64,000 bases of DNA from JAEUHQ01 sp964538915 (GCA_964538915.1 CAZIFB010000015.1:1-64000); one strand, 5' to 3'. Counted from the stretch's first letter, positions 8,590 to 17,332 are shown. Notes: a model not told the origin generated them from the letters alone. Program-made: numbers and translations.

Positions 8590-9435
8590 ATGGCAGAGCC
8601 GCTGCCGACCGATCTCTCGTTCCCGACCCCGCGCACCGACGTCTGGCTCGAGTCGCGCTATCGCAAGCTGCGCCGCGGACTGCCGCAGACGGTGTTCTAC
8701 TGCCCGCGCTGCAAAGGCGACCGGCGGCGCCGCAAGGGCTGCACCCAGTGCGAAGGTTTCGGCAAGCTGACGAAGGAGTCGGTGCAGGAGATCATCGCTC
8801 GCCGCGTGCTGCCCCAGATGCAGGCGAAGGCGGGCAGTTTCCACGGGGCCGGGCGCGAGGACATCGACGTGCTGATGCTCGGGCGCGGCAGGCCGTTCGT
8901 GTTCGAAGTCGTCGGCGCGCGGCGCCCCGACATCGACCTGGAGGCGCTGCGGCAGGACATCGTCGCGCGTGCGGAGGGCGCGATCGAGCTCGCGCCGTTC
9001 GTGCGCGTCACTCGAGAGCGTGTCGTCTACTGGAAGCAGACGAACTTCGACAAGATCTACCGCGCCGAGGTGGCGTGCACCGGGGTGCCGGCGCCGGACG
9101 CACTCGCTGCTGCCGCGAAGTTCGCGGGGACCATCGTGCAGCGCACCCCGCAGCGCGTCGCCCATCGCCGCGCCGACCTCGACCGCACGCGCGACGTCCG
9201 GATCCTGGAGCTCCGTCCGCTCGCGCCGGAGACGCTCGAACTGCGCGTGTCGTGCCAGCACGGGACGTACGTGAAAGAGTGGATCTCCGGCGACGAGGGG
9301 CGGACTTCGCCGTCGCTGTCGTCGTTGCTGCAGGTGCCGTGCACGTGCGCCGTCCTCGACGTCGAGGAGATCCTGACGGACGACGTGCCCGGGCCGCGGC
9401 CGGGCGCTTCGGGCGGCGCGGCGGCGGAGGTGTGA
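8590..9435 (+). CDS. pus10: Pus10-type tRNA pseudouridine synthase
   Basis: A 281-residue protein with the full set of Pus10 catalytic-domain motifs: SRYRKLRRGLPQT (22-34), FHGAGREDIDV (84-94) with the expected catalytic Asp91, LGRGRPFVFEV (97-107), TPQRVAHRRAD (186-196), and GTYVKEWISGDEGRT (225-239). A zinc-knuckle-like Cys cluster (Cys38, 41, 51, 54; CPRC and CTQC) sits between the LPQT motif and the catalytic segment. The N-terminal THUMP-containing half of archaeal Pus10 is absent. In archaea Pus10 makes pseudouridine 54 and 55 in the tRNA T-loop; bacteria normally use TruB for position 55. The Arg that usually follows GREDVDV is Leu here. The gene abuts the DUF4279-like gene by one base. 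Base composition matches its neighbours, so contamination is unlikely. Confidence 0.88.
   Translation: MAEPLPTDLSFPTPRTDVWLESRYRKLRRGLPQTVFYCPRCKGDRRRRKGCTQCEGFGKLTKESVQEIIARRVLPQMQAKAGSFHGAGREDIDVLMLGRGRPFVFEVVGARRPDIDLEALRQDIVARAEGAIELAPFVRVTRERVVYWKQTNFDKIYRAEVACTGVPAPDALAAAAKFAGTIVQRTPQRVAHRRADLDRTRDVRILELRPLAPETLELRVSCQHGTYVKEWISGDEGRTSPSLSSLLQVPCTCAVLDVEEILTDDVPGPRPGASGGAAAEV
9426..9430 (+). promoter_or_regulatory. Shine-Dalgarno inside the end of the Pus10 gene
   Basis: GGAGG lies six bases before the GTG at 9437 and within the last codons of the Pus10-like gene. It supports that GTG as the start of the downstream gene and suggests coupled translation. Confidence 0.6.
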
Positions 9436-9436
9436 C

Positions 9437-10066
9437 GTGACCGCGGGAGCGCTGCCGAACATGCCGCTGTCGCGGCTGCGCTGCAGCAACACCGATCTCG
9501 TGCGCGGTCTCGTCGAACGACAGCCGGCCTGGGGCCACGTTTCGCCGGGCCGCGTGCATCAGGACGGCGATCGCGGCGTGACGAGCTACCGGCTGCAGCC
9601 GGAGTCGTTCTTCCTCGACGTGCAGTGGCGCCGAATGGGGGATGGCTGGGACGAGCGCGAGGTCGCCGTCGTGCCCGGAGCGGTCGTCGGCCTGCGTCTC
9701 GTGCTGGACGACGTGCCGCCGGATCGCATCACGCGCGCACTCGACCTCGCGCCGACCCGCGCGTTCGCGAAGGGTGAGTCCGGTCCGCACCGTCGCCACG
9801 TGCGCGACGAGGGTCTGTGGATCCACGAAGTGCTGCCGCGCGGTTTCCACTGGCCCGAAGAGAAGGTCGCGGAGCTCCTCGCACTGCTTCGCGCCCGCAG
9901 CGGCTGGCGCGACGTCGCCGCGATGCGCGGCGTCACGTGGGCGGGCGTGACCGTGCAGCTGCGCGGCTGCGCGGAGCGCATGGGCGGCTTCGCGCTCGAG
10001 CCGAGGGTCCTCGAGGACCTCGTCGGGCTGTCGCTGCAGCTCGACGTGCAGTTGTTCGCGGAGTGA
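9437..10066 (+). CDS. DUF4279-like protein
   Basis: A 209-residue protein starting at GTG, one base after the Pus10 stop. The second half fits the DUF4279 pattern: LVLDDVPPDRITRALDLAPTRAF, then KGESG, a conserved Trp (GLWIHEV), a helix with EEKVAELLALLRA, and a final MGGFALEPRVLEDLVGLSLQLD. The family has no settled function. The first 70 residues are not recognised. ATG 9461 is a possible alternative start. Close packing behind Pus10 suggests co-transcription, but a functional link to tRNA modification is only a possibility. Confidence 0.6.
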   Translation: MTAGALPNMPLSRLRCSNTDLVRGLVERQPAWGHVSPGRVHQDGDRGVTSYRLQPESFFLDVQWRRMGDGWDEREVAVVPGAVVGLRLVLDDVPPDRITRALDLAPTRAFAKGESGPHRRHVRDEGLWIHEVLPRGFHWPEEKVAELLALLRARSGWRDVAAMRGVTWAGVTVQLRGCAERMGGFALEPRVLEDLVGLSLQLDVQLFAE

Positions 10067-10069
10067 CGG

Positions 10070-10813
10070 TCAGCGTCCGCTGCGGAGCCGCGCGCGGAAC
10101 GCACGCATCGCGACCAGGTAGCGCCAGACGTCGCGGAACAGACGAACGGTCGACTTCTTGTCGGTGCGTCGCTCGAACGGGCACGGCACTTCGACGATGC
10201 GCAGTCCGGCATGATGGGCGAGAACCATGATCTCGCTGTCCCAGAACCAGCCGCGGTCCTGCGTCGTGCGGACCACGGGCACGATGCGCTCGCGGACGAA
10301 GAACTTGAAGCCCGCTTCCGGGTCGCGGAACGGCACAGCGAACGCGCGGCGGAAGAGCCAGCGGTAGCCCTTGCTGAGCAGTTCGCGCAGCAGGTGAGGC
10401 GGCCAGAGGCTGGCCCGGTAGTGTCGGAACGCGGTGGCTCCGTCCGCCCCGGCGTCGATGGCGGCGAGCAACGACGGGAGGTGCCGGCAGTGCACCTCGA
10501 GATCGATGTCGAGGAAACCCACGATCCGGCCGCGCGCAGCGAGGAAGCCGTCGGTCACGGTGCCGCCGCGGCCGACGTTCGCGGAGTGGAAGATCGCGCG
10601 CGCCTCGGGTCGCTGCGCCACGATCTCGCGCACGATGGCCGCGGTTCCGTCCTTGCTCGCATCCTCGACGAAGATCAGCTCGAAGGCACGACCCAGGCCA
10701 TCCAGCGTCTCGGTGAGCTCGCGGACCGAGTCCCGCAGGTGCCCTTCCTCCTGGTAGCACGCGACGACGACCGACAGCTCGGGAGCGTTGGCGCCGGGCG
10801 GGCCGTCGGTCAC
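10070..10813 (-). CDS. Family 2 glycosyltransferase (polyprenyl-phosphate sugar transferase type)
   Basis: A 247-residue GT2 enzyme. It opens with ELSVVVACYQEEGHLRDSV, has EDASKDGTAA in the nucleotide-binding part, NVGRGGTVTDGF, and the metal-binding DIDLEV (a DxD motif). These are features of dolichyl/undecaprenyl-phosphate mannose or glucose synthases. No C-terminal membrane helices are visible, so it is the soluble form. Such enzymes charge a lipid carrier with one sugar, which GT-C membrane enzymes then use. The adjacent upstream gene is exactly such an enzyme, and its TGA overlaps this GTG start (GTGA), indicating a coupled pair. The sugar and acceptor are unknown. Confidence 0.85.
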   Translation of the reverse strand: MTDGPPGANAPELSVVVACYQEEGHLRDSVRELTETLDGLGRAFELIFVEDASKDGTAAIVREIVAQRPEARAIFHSANVGRGGTVTDGFLAARGRIVGFLDIDLEVHCRHLPSLLAAIDAGADGATAFRHYRASLWPPHLLRELLSKGYRWLFRRAFAVPFRDPEAGFKFFVRERIVPVVRTTQDRGWFWDSEIMVLAHHAGLRIVEVPCPFERRTDKKSTVRLFRDVWRYLVAMRAFRARLRSGR

Positions 10814-12477
10814 GGCAAGAGCCTCACCTTGTGCACCGTGACGGCGACGAAGTGTTTGCTCTCGAGGATCTGCACGCGCGGGTTCACCAGGAGGTCTTCG
10901 ATCGTGTGATCGACCGTCGGGTTCGGGTGCCAATGGTCCCGCACGAGATAGCAGATGCCGTCGGGCATCGGTGCCAGGGCCCGCAGACGGTCCGGGTCGC
11001 TGGCGCTTCGGTGCACGAGCATCTTCGCGTTCGCGAGCAGGCGCGCGTCGTGATCCACGAACTCGCGGTAGACCTCCTCGGCGTAGTCGCCGATCGTCCG
11101 GCCCAGCCTCTTGCGGACCTTCTCGCCCACGGCCTCGGGGGTCTCGGGCGACGTGAGGTTCTGCACGTGCTGGATGCGGTCGTCGTAGTACGAGAGCGAT
11201 CGCGGATTCGGCGTCGACGTGAAGACGACGCGCCCGGCGCCGTCGTGGTCGATCTCGCGCGACAGGTATGCGGTGGCGGAGCGCCAGTCGGGATGCGGCT
11301 TGTAGACCGTCCAGTGCTCCTGATGGAACGCATGCAACGCGATGAGGGACGCGATGCAGAGGAGCAGCACGGCACCGCCGACGATGCGGCGCGCGGTCGA
11401 GGGGAGGTGCGCGAGTCCGCAGCCGGCGAGCAGGTAGACGAAGGGCAGCGAGGGGAGTGCGCTTCGTTCGATGTACGTCTTGTCGAGGCCGACGAGAGCG
11501 GCGGCCCACAGGAACATCGGGATCGCGAACAGGAACGCGGGCACGAGCAGCCCCGCGGGCTGGGCTCGGCGGGCCCTCACGATCCGTGCGAGGCCGACTG
11601 CGATCAGAACGATGCCGATCCCCTCCTGCGACCACGCGGCGAGGTCGTCGAGCAGGTTGTCGACGGCGAGAAGGGTGTGTCCCGTCCAGCACCAGTCGAA
11701 CACGAACAGGTACAGCTCCTTCGCAGTCATCGCGCGGAGGTAGTCCTGGTCCGTGGCCAGCTCGCCGATCGAGAGCTTCGCGGCAGCGAACGCACCGAGG
11801 AGCAGGAGCCCGGCAGCGTGCCACAGCGTGATGGCGACCGAGGTTCGGCCGAAGCCGCGCAGCATCGGGGCCGCGATCGCCAGCAGCAAGACCAGCACAG
11901 CGAGGTAGTAGTGCAGCGCGAGCATCACCGCGATGTTCACGATGTGCACCCACCACAGCCAGCGACGGCGTGGCAGCGTCGGATCGAGGATGCGATCGAA
12001 CGTGCCCACGGCGATCAGCGCGCAGGCGACCATGGGTGCGTAGAGCCGAGCTTCGCCCGAGTACCAGACGTGCACCGGGGAGAGGGCAAGGAACAGCGAT
12101 GCCCACAACGCAGCATTGCGGCCGACGAGCCGATGCCCGGCCCAGTAGGTGAGCGGGATCGACGCTAGGCCGGTGATCAGCGGCGGCATGCGCATGGAGG
12201 CCTCGCCGTCGCCGAACACCGCGTTCCAGCAGAACATGAACGCGACGTACAGCGGCGGGTGGATGTCGCGGTACAGCACGGCGAGCAGTTGCGGCCACGT
12301 CCCGATCCGCTGCTTCGCCATGCATGCTTCGTCGAACCACACGCTGTGGTCGAGGAACGGAAGCCGGATCAACAGCGCGACGACCACGAACGCGGTGAGC
12401 GTCCACCCGACGTTGCTCGGCAACCCACGCAGCGCGGCGGGCGGGGTCGGCGTGGTCATCGGGGTCGCTTGGTGCAT
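10810..12477 (-). CDS. GT-C membrane glycosyltransferase (ArnT/RgtA-like)
   Basis: A 555-residue polytopic protein with at least eight hydrophobic segments in its first 420 residues and a soluble C-terminal part. The first extracytoplasmic loop reads HSVWFDEACMAK with a nearby RDIHPPLY, the acidic-residue pattern of GT-C enzymes that take sugars from polyprenyl-phosphate and transfer them on the outer face of the inner membrane. An SGEARLYAPM segment also fits this family. Its stop overlaps the GT2 gene, which plausibly makes its lipid-linked donor. An ATG slightly downstream (MTTPTPP) is an alternative start. The acceptor could be lipid A, another glycolipid or a protein. Confidence 0.8.
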   Translation of the reverse strand: MHQATPMTTPTPPAALRGLPSNVGWTLTAFVVVALLIRLPFLDHSVWFDEACMAKQRIGTWPQLLAVLYRDIHPPLYVAFMFCWNAVFGDGEASMRMPPLITGLASIPLTYWAGHRLVGRNAALWASLFLALSPVHVWYSGEARLYAPMVACALIAVGTFDRILDPTLPRRRWLWWVHIVNIAVMLALHYYLAVLVLLLAIAAPMLRGFGRTSVAITLWHAAGLLLLGAFAAAKLSIGELATDQDYLRAMTAKELYLFVFDWCWTGHTLLAVDNLLDDLAAWSQEGIGIVLIAVGLARIVRARRAQPAGLLVPAFLFAIPMFLWAAALVGLDKTYIERSALPSLPFVYLLAGCGLAHLPSTARRIVGGAVLLLCIASLIALHAFHQEHWTVYKPHPDWRSATAYLSREIDHDGAGRVVFTSTPNPRSLSYYDDRIQHVQNLTSPETPEAVGEKVRKRLGRTIGDYAEEVYREFVDHDARLLANAKMLVHRSASDPDRLRALAPMPDGICYLVRDHWHPNPTVDHTIEDLLVNPRVQILESKHFVAVTVHKVRLLP

Positions 12478-12519
12478 GCCGTCCGTGGGGGGCGCAGGAT
12501 ATCGGATCGCTCGGTGGGT

Positions 12520-14427
12520 TCAGCCGTCGAGGTTGAAAGCGCGCCGGACCCAGGCCTGGTAGTCGCGATCGAAGCGGAGCGTCAGCAGTCGGTGGGCGCG
12601 GTGCGACGGCACGAACGTGTCGCCCTGCATCGAGCCGACCTCGACCAGCGCGGGGAACTCGGGGACGAGGTCGTGGGTGGTCGGGATCCCGAGCGCGAAC
12701 GTCGCGAAGGCACCGGGGGCGAACGACGCGAACGTTGCGCGGGCCGTCTCGGGCGGCAGGCCGAGTGCCCGTTCGCCGGCGAAGAACTGCAGCATGTCGA
12801 CGGCGCCGTGCGGGGCGCCGTCCTGACCGTGGTCGGGGAACAGGCAGGCGAGGTAGCCGAGTGCGGTGAAGATCGTGAGTCGGCACGCCTGTGCGCGCGC
12901 CACCCCCGTGTCGAGGCGGAGCCCCTTCCGCGCGGCCTCCATCGCCGCGAGCCGCGCGGACGTCAGGTCGACGACGCCGAGGTCGTCTCCCGCGACCGGC
13001 ACGTCGGGCAACGGCGAAGCGGCGGTCATTTGGATGAGCAGGTCGGGCCGTTCGAAGCGCCACGTCGAGCCTGCCGGGAGTGCCTCGAAGCCCGCACGAT
13101 CCTCGCCGAGCGAGAAGCCGTCGGCGACGACCGGACGGAGCGGCAACAGGCGGTGCGTGCGCTCGGTGAACGGCGGAGCCAGCATGCGATCGACGCCGAA
13201 GTGGAACAGAACGGCGGCCGCCCCTTCGCTGATCGGCAGGCCGGCGACGAAGATCGGCTCGGTGGGTTCGGTGCGGGAAAGCTGCAGCAGAGCGTGGTGC
13301 ATCGCACGCGTCGTCGCGTCGGCCGCATGGACCGCGCCACGGAGCGCGGCGAACGGTGCGATCCACGCGGCCAGGAGCAGGACTGCCACGGCGGACCACC
13401 GGCGCGGCAGCGCGATCAGTCCCACGAGGGCCGTGGTGGGGAGGCAGTAGTACCTCAGGTTGTGCGTGTTGGCGAACGCCGCGAAGAACGGCGCCATCGG
13501 GGCACACGTGACGACGAACAGCGCGATCGACGCCGTGAGCGGTCGCACGCCGCCGCGCGCGATGTGCCAGACGAGCGCGACGAGGATCGGCGCTGCGCCG
13601 AGCCACGGCCACGGAGATGCGGCCGCCGCGCCCGCGTAACGCAACGGCACGAGCAGGTCGGCCACCACATGGCCGAACCCGAGCAGCATCGGCAGCGGCG
13701 CGAGCTGCATGTCGCCGTAGCCGCCGAGGCGCCCGAGTGCGACGAATCGCCACACGAAGCACGCGGTGAAGACCGCCCCGATCGGCGCCGCCGCGCGCAG
13801 CGCCGGGACCGCACCGCGGCCCGGGTCGCGGCAGTACGCGAGGAGCGACGCCGCGGCCGGCAGCACGAACGCGATCTCCTTCGTCATCAGCGCGCACGCC
13901 GTCGCGACGAGCGACGGCCACCATCGCGCGCGACCCTCGAGACGGCGGCAGAACCACAGCATCGCGAGCAGCGACCAGAACGTGCCGTGCACGTCGCTGC
14001 GACCGACTGCCCACGTGATCGCGCCTTCGTGCCCGGGCATCAGCGCCCACAGGAGGCCGGCGACGAAGCCGCGTGCATCGCCGATCCAACGGCGCCACAG
14101 CAGGGCCACGAGCAGGGCGCTGCCCGCGTGGACCAGCACGTTCGTCGCATGCGACAGGATCGGCGACGGCCCGCCGCCGAGTTGCAGTTCGAGCCAGAAG
14201 CTCGCCGTCATCAGCGGTCGCCAGAAGAACCAGACGTCGGTCGCGCCGTACTGCGGCCCGATGAAGTCGCCGAGCACACGCGCCGCGTCGTTCGCGTGGT
14301 GCAACATCAGGAAGTCGTCGCTCTTCCAGTACGGCTCGATCGGCCACCAGGCGGCGGCGACGACGAACGGCAGCAGCAGGAACCAGCGCGGCAGCGGCGC
14401 CGGTGCGGCCGCCGCGGCACCGGTCAC
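12520..14427 (-). CDS. Polytopic membrane protein, probable GT-C glycosyltransferase
   Basis: A 635-residue protein from a GTG at 14427, which overlaps the stop of the FabZ-like gene (GTGA). The first 400 residues contain many hydrophobic helices. A first-loop motif, PYWKSDDFLMLHH, carries the two acidic residues expected in GT-C enzymes, and AVGRSDVHGTFW follows. The last 230 residues are soluble and extracytoplasmic by prediction, without a recognised domain. No other family features allow a substrate to be named. It is in line with two further glycosyltransferases and a hydroxyacyl-ACP dehydratase homologue, which suggests a role in modifying a cell-envelope lipid or polysaccharide. Confidence 0.65.
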   Translation of the reverse strand: MTGAAAAAPAPLPRWFLLLPFVVAAAWWPIEPYWKSDDFLMLHHANDAARVLGDFIGPQYGATDVWFFWRPLMTASFWLELQLGGGPSPILSHATNVLVHAGSALLVALLWRRWIGDARGFVAGLLWALMPGHEGAITWAVGRSDVHGTFWSLLAMLWFCRRLEGRARWWPSLVATACALMTKEIAFVLPAAASLLAYCRDPGRGAVPALRAAAPIGAVFTACFVWRFVALGRLGGYGDMQLAPLPMLLGFGHVVADLLVPLRYAGAAAASPWPWLGAAPILVALVWHIARGGVRPLTASIALFVVTCAPMAPFFAAFANTHNLRYYCLPTTALVGLIALPRRWSAVAVLLLAAWIAPFAALRGAVHAADATTRAMHHALLQLSRTEPTEPIFVAGLPISEGAAAVLFHFGVDRMLAPPFTERTHRLLPLRPVVADGFSLGEDRAGFEALPAGSTWRFERPDLLIQMTAASPLPDVPVAGDDLGVVDLTSARLAAMEAARKGLRLDTGVARAQACRLTIFTALGYLACLFPDHGQDGAPHGAVDMLQFFAGERALGLPPETARATFASFAPGAFATFALGIPTTHDLVPEFPALVEVGSMQGDTFVPSHRAHRLLTLRFDRDYQAWVRRAFNLDG

Positions 14428-14903
14428 AACATCACCCCGAGCAGTTCGAGTTCCATGGTCATCTGCCCGTTGCAGAAGACCTGGGCCGGCATGCGCGCCA
14501 TGCGGCGGCCCGACACCTTGCAGTTGCCGCTCACGAAGTAGACGCGCGCCGGCGGTACGACCTGACCGCGCACACGAACGTCGTTCACGCCGGCGAGTCC
14601 GACGAAGCGGTCGATCTCCCACGACGCGACCTTCTTCACGAGGAACGTCGCGATCTGGGCTGCGCCCTCGATCATGAGCACGCCCGGCATCAGCGGCTTG
14701 CCCGGCACGTGGTCCTTCGCCCACCACGCATCGGCCGCCCAGTCCTTGTAGCCGACCGCGACACCCTGCTCGAGGTCGAGGTGGCAGACCCCGTCGAGCA
14801 GTTGGAAGGTGCCGCGGTGCGGCAGCACCTGGCGCAGTTCCTCTTCGCTGACGACGTTCTTGCTCAGGTCGAGGGCGGCGAGGTCGACGAGCGGCTGGGC
14901 CAT
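14424..14903 (-). CDS. FabZ-like 3-hydroxyacyl-ACP dehydratase / hotdog-fold protein
   Basis: A 159-residue hotdog-fold protein. LPHRGTFQLLDGV matches the FabZ entry motif, and KDHVPGKPLMPGVLMIEGAAQ in outline contains the catalytic His and the later Glu in their usual contexts. FabZ dehydrates 3-hydroxyacyl-ACP in fatty-acid synthesis. This copy lies with envelope glycosyltransferases rather than with other fab genes, so it may tailor acyl chains for a lipid such as lipid A. The ATG at 14903 (MAQPLVD) was preferred over a TTG seven codons upstream. Its stop is coupled to the next gene. Confidence 0.8.
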   Translation of the reverse strand: MAQPLVDLAALDLSKNVVSEEELRQVLPHRGTFQLLDGVCHLDLEQGVAVGYKDWAADAWWAKDHVPGKPLMPGVLMIEGAAQIATFLVKKVASWEIDRFVGLAGVNDVRVRGQVVPPARVYFVSGNCKVSGRRMARMPAQVFCNGQMTMELELLGVML

Positions 14904-14979
14904 GGGCCGGCGGAATCTACCCAAGCCGGCGACGTGTCGGAAGCGATCGCTCTCGACGATGTGCGCCGGGGGTTACGAA

Positions 14980-16098
14980 TCAGCGCAGGCGGACGAGCTG
15001 GAACTCGATCGGAGCGATCGGTTCGCCGGCGCGGGCGGTCACCTGTTTCGTGCTGCGCTGATAGTCGGTCCGCTGGACGTCGACCTGCCACGTGCCGGGC
15101 AGGAGGCGCGGGAACGTGACCACGCCGGTGACGTCCGTCGTCAGTTCGATCGCCTTGTGCCGGACCTGATCCGTCGCGGTGGCGGTGACCGTCACGTCGG
15201 CGAGGCCATAGCCGCGAACGTCCGCGACGCGCACCTGCAGCGGCATGCCGCGCGCGATCGTGATCGAATGCCCGTGGCCCTGCACCGTGCTCGCGACTAC
15301 GTGCGTCGACGTCGGCACCGCGAGCGTCTGTGGCTCCTCGAGGGGCTGGCCTGCGATCGAGAGGAATGCGCGGTACTCGCCGCCCAGCAGGTTCTCGTAG
15401 ACCGCGCTGCCGTACGAGTCCGTCGTCGCGACCTTCTTCGGACGGCCGTTGGGTTCGCCGACGGGCTGCAACACGATCTCGACGCCGACGTACGGCGCCT
15501 GGTCCTGGTCGCGGAGGAGGATGGTGAACGGCGCAGCTGGGGTCACGGGCAGCGCGACGTCCGCGACAGGATGCTCGGCGTTCAGCATCACGGTCGCGCG
15601 GCCGCCGTTCAGACCGGGCGCGAAGGCCGTGACGATCCACGGGTATTCCGAGAACGGCACGTTGCGAACTTCGAACGTGGGCGTTCCCGGGCCGAGCTTC
15701 GCGTGTTCGAGGAAGGTGCGTCGCGGCCGGAACTGGCCGTCGCCGTCGACGGCGTTGCGTCCCTCTTCGACGTGGATCGTGATCGACTGGATGCGGTCGA
15801 GGATCGACACGGCGATCGGGATGTCGCCGCGGATCACGCCCGTGGTCGCGTCGGTGACACCGGCTTCGCTCTTCCGGGCGACAGCCGGTGTCGCGTCGGG
15901 GCCATGCGACGAGACGGTGGCCGCTGCGTCGGTCGGCGTGCCGTTCGCGGGCCGGCTGTCCGACGTCGCCGGGGTGGCCGACTCATGAGCGTCCGGACGC
16001 GTTCCGTCGGCCAGACTCTCCTGGCCGAGGAACACGAGCCCGAGGCTGGCGATCAGGGCCAGGGTCGCGGCGAGGGTCCAGAAGTCGCGGGTCCGCAT
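14980..16098 (-). CDS. Membrane-anchored protein with carboxypeptidase-regulatory-like domains
   Basis: A 372-residue protein with one N-terminal hydrophobic segment (residues 7-26, WTLAATLALIASLGLVFLG) acting as signal anchor, then a low-complexity Ala/Thr/Pro linker to about residue 95. The rest is beta-rich, with repeats typical of carboxypeptidase-regulatory-like or transthyretin-type domains: VEIVLQPVGEPNGRPKKV, then TDSYGSAVYENLLGGEYRA, and later TDVTGVVTFPRLLPGTWQVDV. These domains usually bind protein or carbohydrate outside the cell. The same domain type occurs in the two sigma-factor fusions of this window (37953 and 59475). An in-frame ATG at 16248 would add 50 arginine-rich residues and seems less likely. 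Confidence 0.7.
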   Translation of the reverse strand: MRTRDFWTLAATLALIASLGLVFLGQESLADGTRPDAHESATPATSDSRPANGTPTDAAATVSSHGPDATPAVARKSEAGVTDATTGVIRGDIPIAVSILDRIQSITIHVEEGRNAVDGDGQFRPRRTFLEHAKLGPGTPTFEVRNVPFSEYPWIVTAFAPGLNGGRATVMLNAEHPVADVALPVTPAAPFTILLRDQDQAPYVGVEIVLQPVGEPNGRPKKVATTDSYGSAVYENLLGGEYRAFLSIAGQPLEEPQTLAVPTSTHVVASTVQGHGHSITIARGMPLQVRVADVRGYGLADVTVTATATDQVRHKAIELTTDVTGVVTFPRLLPGTWQVDVQRTDYQRSTKQVTARAGEPIAPIEFQLVRLR

Positions 16099-16260
16099 GC
16101 GGGGGAGTGCCAGCCGGTGGTGCTGCGCACCGAATAGTAGCCCGCGGAGGCGGGGCAACCACGGCAGTGGTCCGGCGACCCGGCGTCGCCGGCGCAGAGG
16201 CGGCGGTGCGATGGTGTGCGTCGAAGACGCCGTCCCGCCTTCGGACATTCCCCAGCCGCG

Positions 16261-16404
16261 TCAGTTCGGCGGCGTCGCTCCGGGCGCATTCGGACCGCCC
16301 GGTCCCGAGGGCTCGCGTCGCAGGCGCCACGCCGCGGCGAGAAGGCAGAGCGAAGCTCCGGCGGTGAAGAGCAGCCAGAGATCGGGGGGAGTGGACGTCG
16401 CCAT
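16261..16404 (-). CDS. Possible small single-span membrane protein
   Basis: A 47-residue frame starting at ATG 16404, with a clear hydrophobic stretch (LWLLFTAGASLCLLAAAW) followed by RLRRE and a Pro/Gly-rich tail. It lies in the gap of about 390 bases between kdsA and the anchored carboxypeptidase-regulatory-like gene, on their strand. The positive-inside pattern (RLRRE after the span) is what a real small membrane protein would show. No family is recognised, and in DNA this GC-rich a short chance frame is quite possible. Confidence 0.3.
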   Translation of the reverse strand: MATSTPPDLWLLFTAGASLCLLAAAWRLRREPSGPGGPNAPGATPPN

Positions 16405-16489
16405 CGACCCGAACCATGGCGCCCGGCGACGAGGACGCCGCGAAACGCGTGTGAAGGCTCGCTGCGCCGGCAATCGGCGCCGTGTGCGA

Positions 16490-17332
16490 TCAGCCGGCGC
16501 GTACCGCGGACTGGATCCGCACGAGGTCGCCGAGCAGCGCGGCGAGTGAGTCCATCCGCAGCATGTTGGGGCCGTCGCTCGGGGCGTGGTCCGGGTCTTC
16601 GTGGACCTCGAGGAAGAGGCCGTCGACGCCGCAAGCGACCGCCGCGCGCGCGAGGTAGGGGACCTTCGTGCGATCGCCCGCGGTCGACGTTCCTGCGCCG
16701 CCGGGTCGCTGCACGGAGTGCGTGGCGTCGAACACCAAGGGCTGACCGAACGCGCGCATCGTGGGGAACCCGGCGAAGTCGACGACGAGCGTGCGGTAGC
16801 CGAAGCTCGTGCCCCGTTCGGTGATCATCGCGTTCGGATTGCCGGCACCGGTGACCTTCGCGAGCACGTTGCCGACGTCGTCGGGAGCGAGGAACTGGCC
16901 CTTCTTCACGTTGACCGTCCGGCCGGTCGCCGCGGCCGCGAGCAGGAGGTCGGTCTGACGGCAGAGGAAGGCCGGGATCTGCAGGCAGTCGACGACCTCC
17001 GCTGCGGGGGCGCACTGTTCGCGTTCGTGCACGTCCGTGAGGACGGGCAGACCGAACGAGCGCTTCACCTCACCGAGGATCGCGAGACCCTCGTCGATGC
17101 CGAGGCCGCGATAGGCCGTTCCGGCCGTTCGGTTGGCCTTGTCGAAGCTGCTCTTGAACACGAGCGGTACCCCGGCGGTCCGGCAGATTCGCTGTAGCGC
17201 CTCGGCGTGGCGCAGTGCGTGGTCGCGCGTCTCGATGACGCACGGCCCGGCGATCAGGGCGAACGGACTGCCGCCGCCGAACGGCACGTTGCCGACGCGG
17301 ACTTGGCGAGGAGCAGGTCGATCCATCGGCAC
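16490..17332 (-). CDS. kdsA: 3-deoxy-8-phosphooctulonate (KDO-8-P) synthase
   Basis: A 280-residue class I aldolase-type enzyme that condenses arabinose 5-phosphate with phosphoenolpyruvate to KDO-8-phosphate, the first step to the inner-core sugar of lipopolysaccharide. Motifs in order: IAGPCVIE (28-35), VFKSSFDKANRT, LTDVHE, IPAFLCRQTDLL, VKKGQFLAP, ERGTSFGY and DATHSVQ. Cys31 sits where the metal-dependent class (as in Aquifex) has its metal-binding Cys and the E. coli class has Asn, so this should be a metallo-KdsA. Its presence implies an LPS-type outer membrane. It heads the minus-strand envelope block and is divergent from the secreted gene at 17537. Confidence 0.96.
   Translation of the reverse strand: MPMDRPAPRQVRVGNVPFGGGSPFALIAGPCVIETRDHALRHAEALQRICRTAGVPLVFKSSFDKANRTAGTAYRGLGIDEGLAILGEVKRSFGLPVLTDVHEREQCAPAAEVVDCLQIPAFLCRQTDLLLAAAATGRTVNVKKGQFLAPDDVGNVLAKVTGAGNPNAMITERGTSFGYRTLVVDFAGFPTMRAFGQPLVFDATHSVQRPGGAGTSTAGDRTKVPYLARAAVACGVDGLFLEVHEDPDHAPSDGPNMLRMDSLAALLGDLVRIQSAVRAG

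Noticed and set aside
10070..14347. The very long minus-strand frame running upstream of the GT2 gene
   Set aside because: Only the last 247 residues match GT2. The upstream part is the wrong frame of the two GT-C genes.
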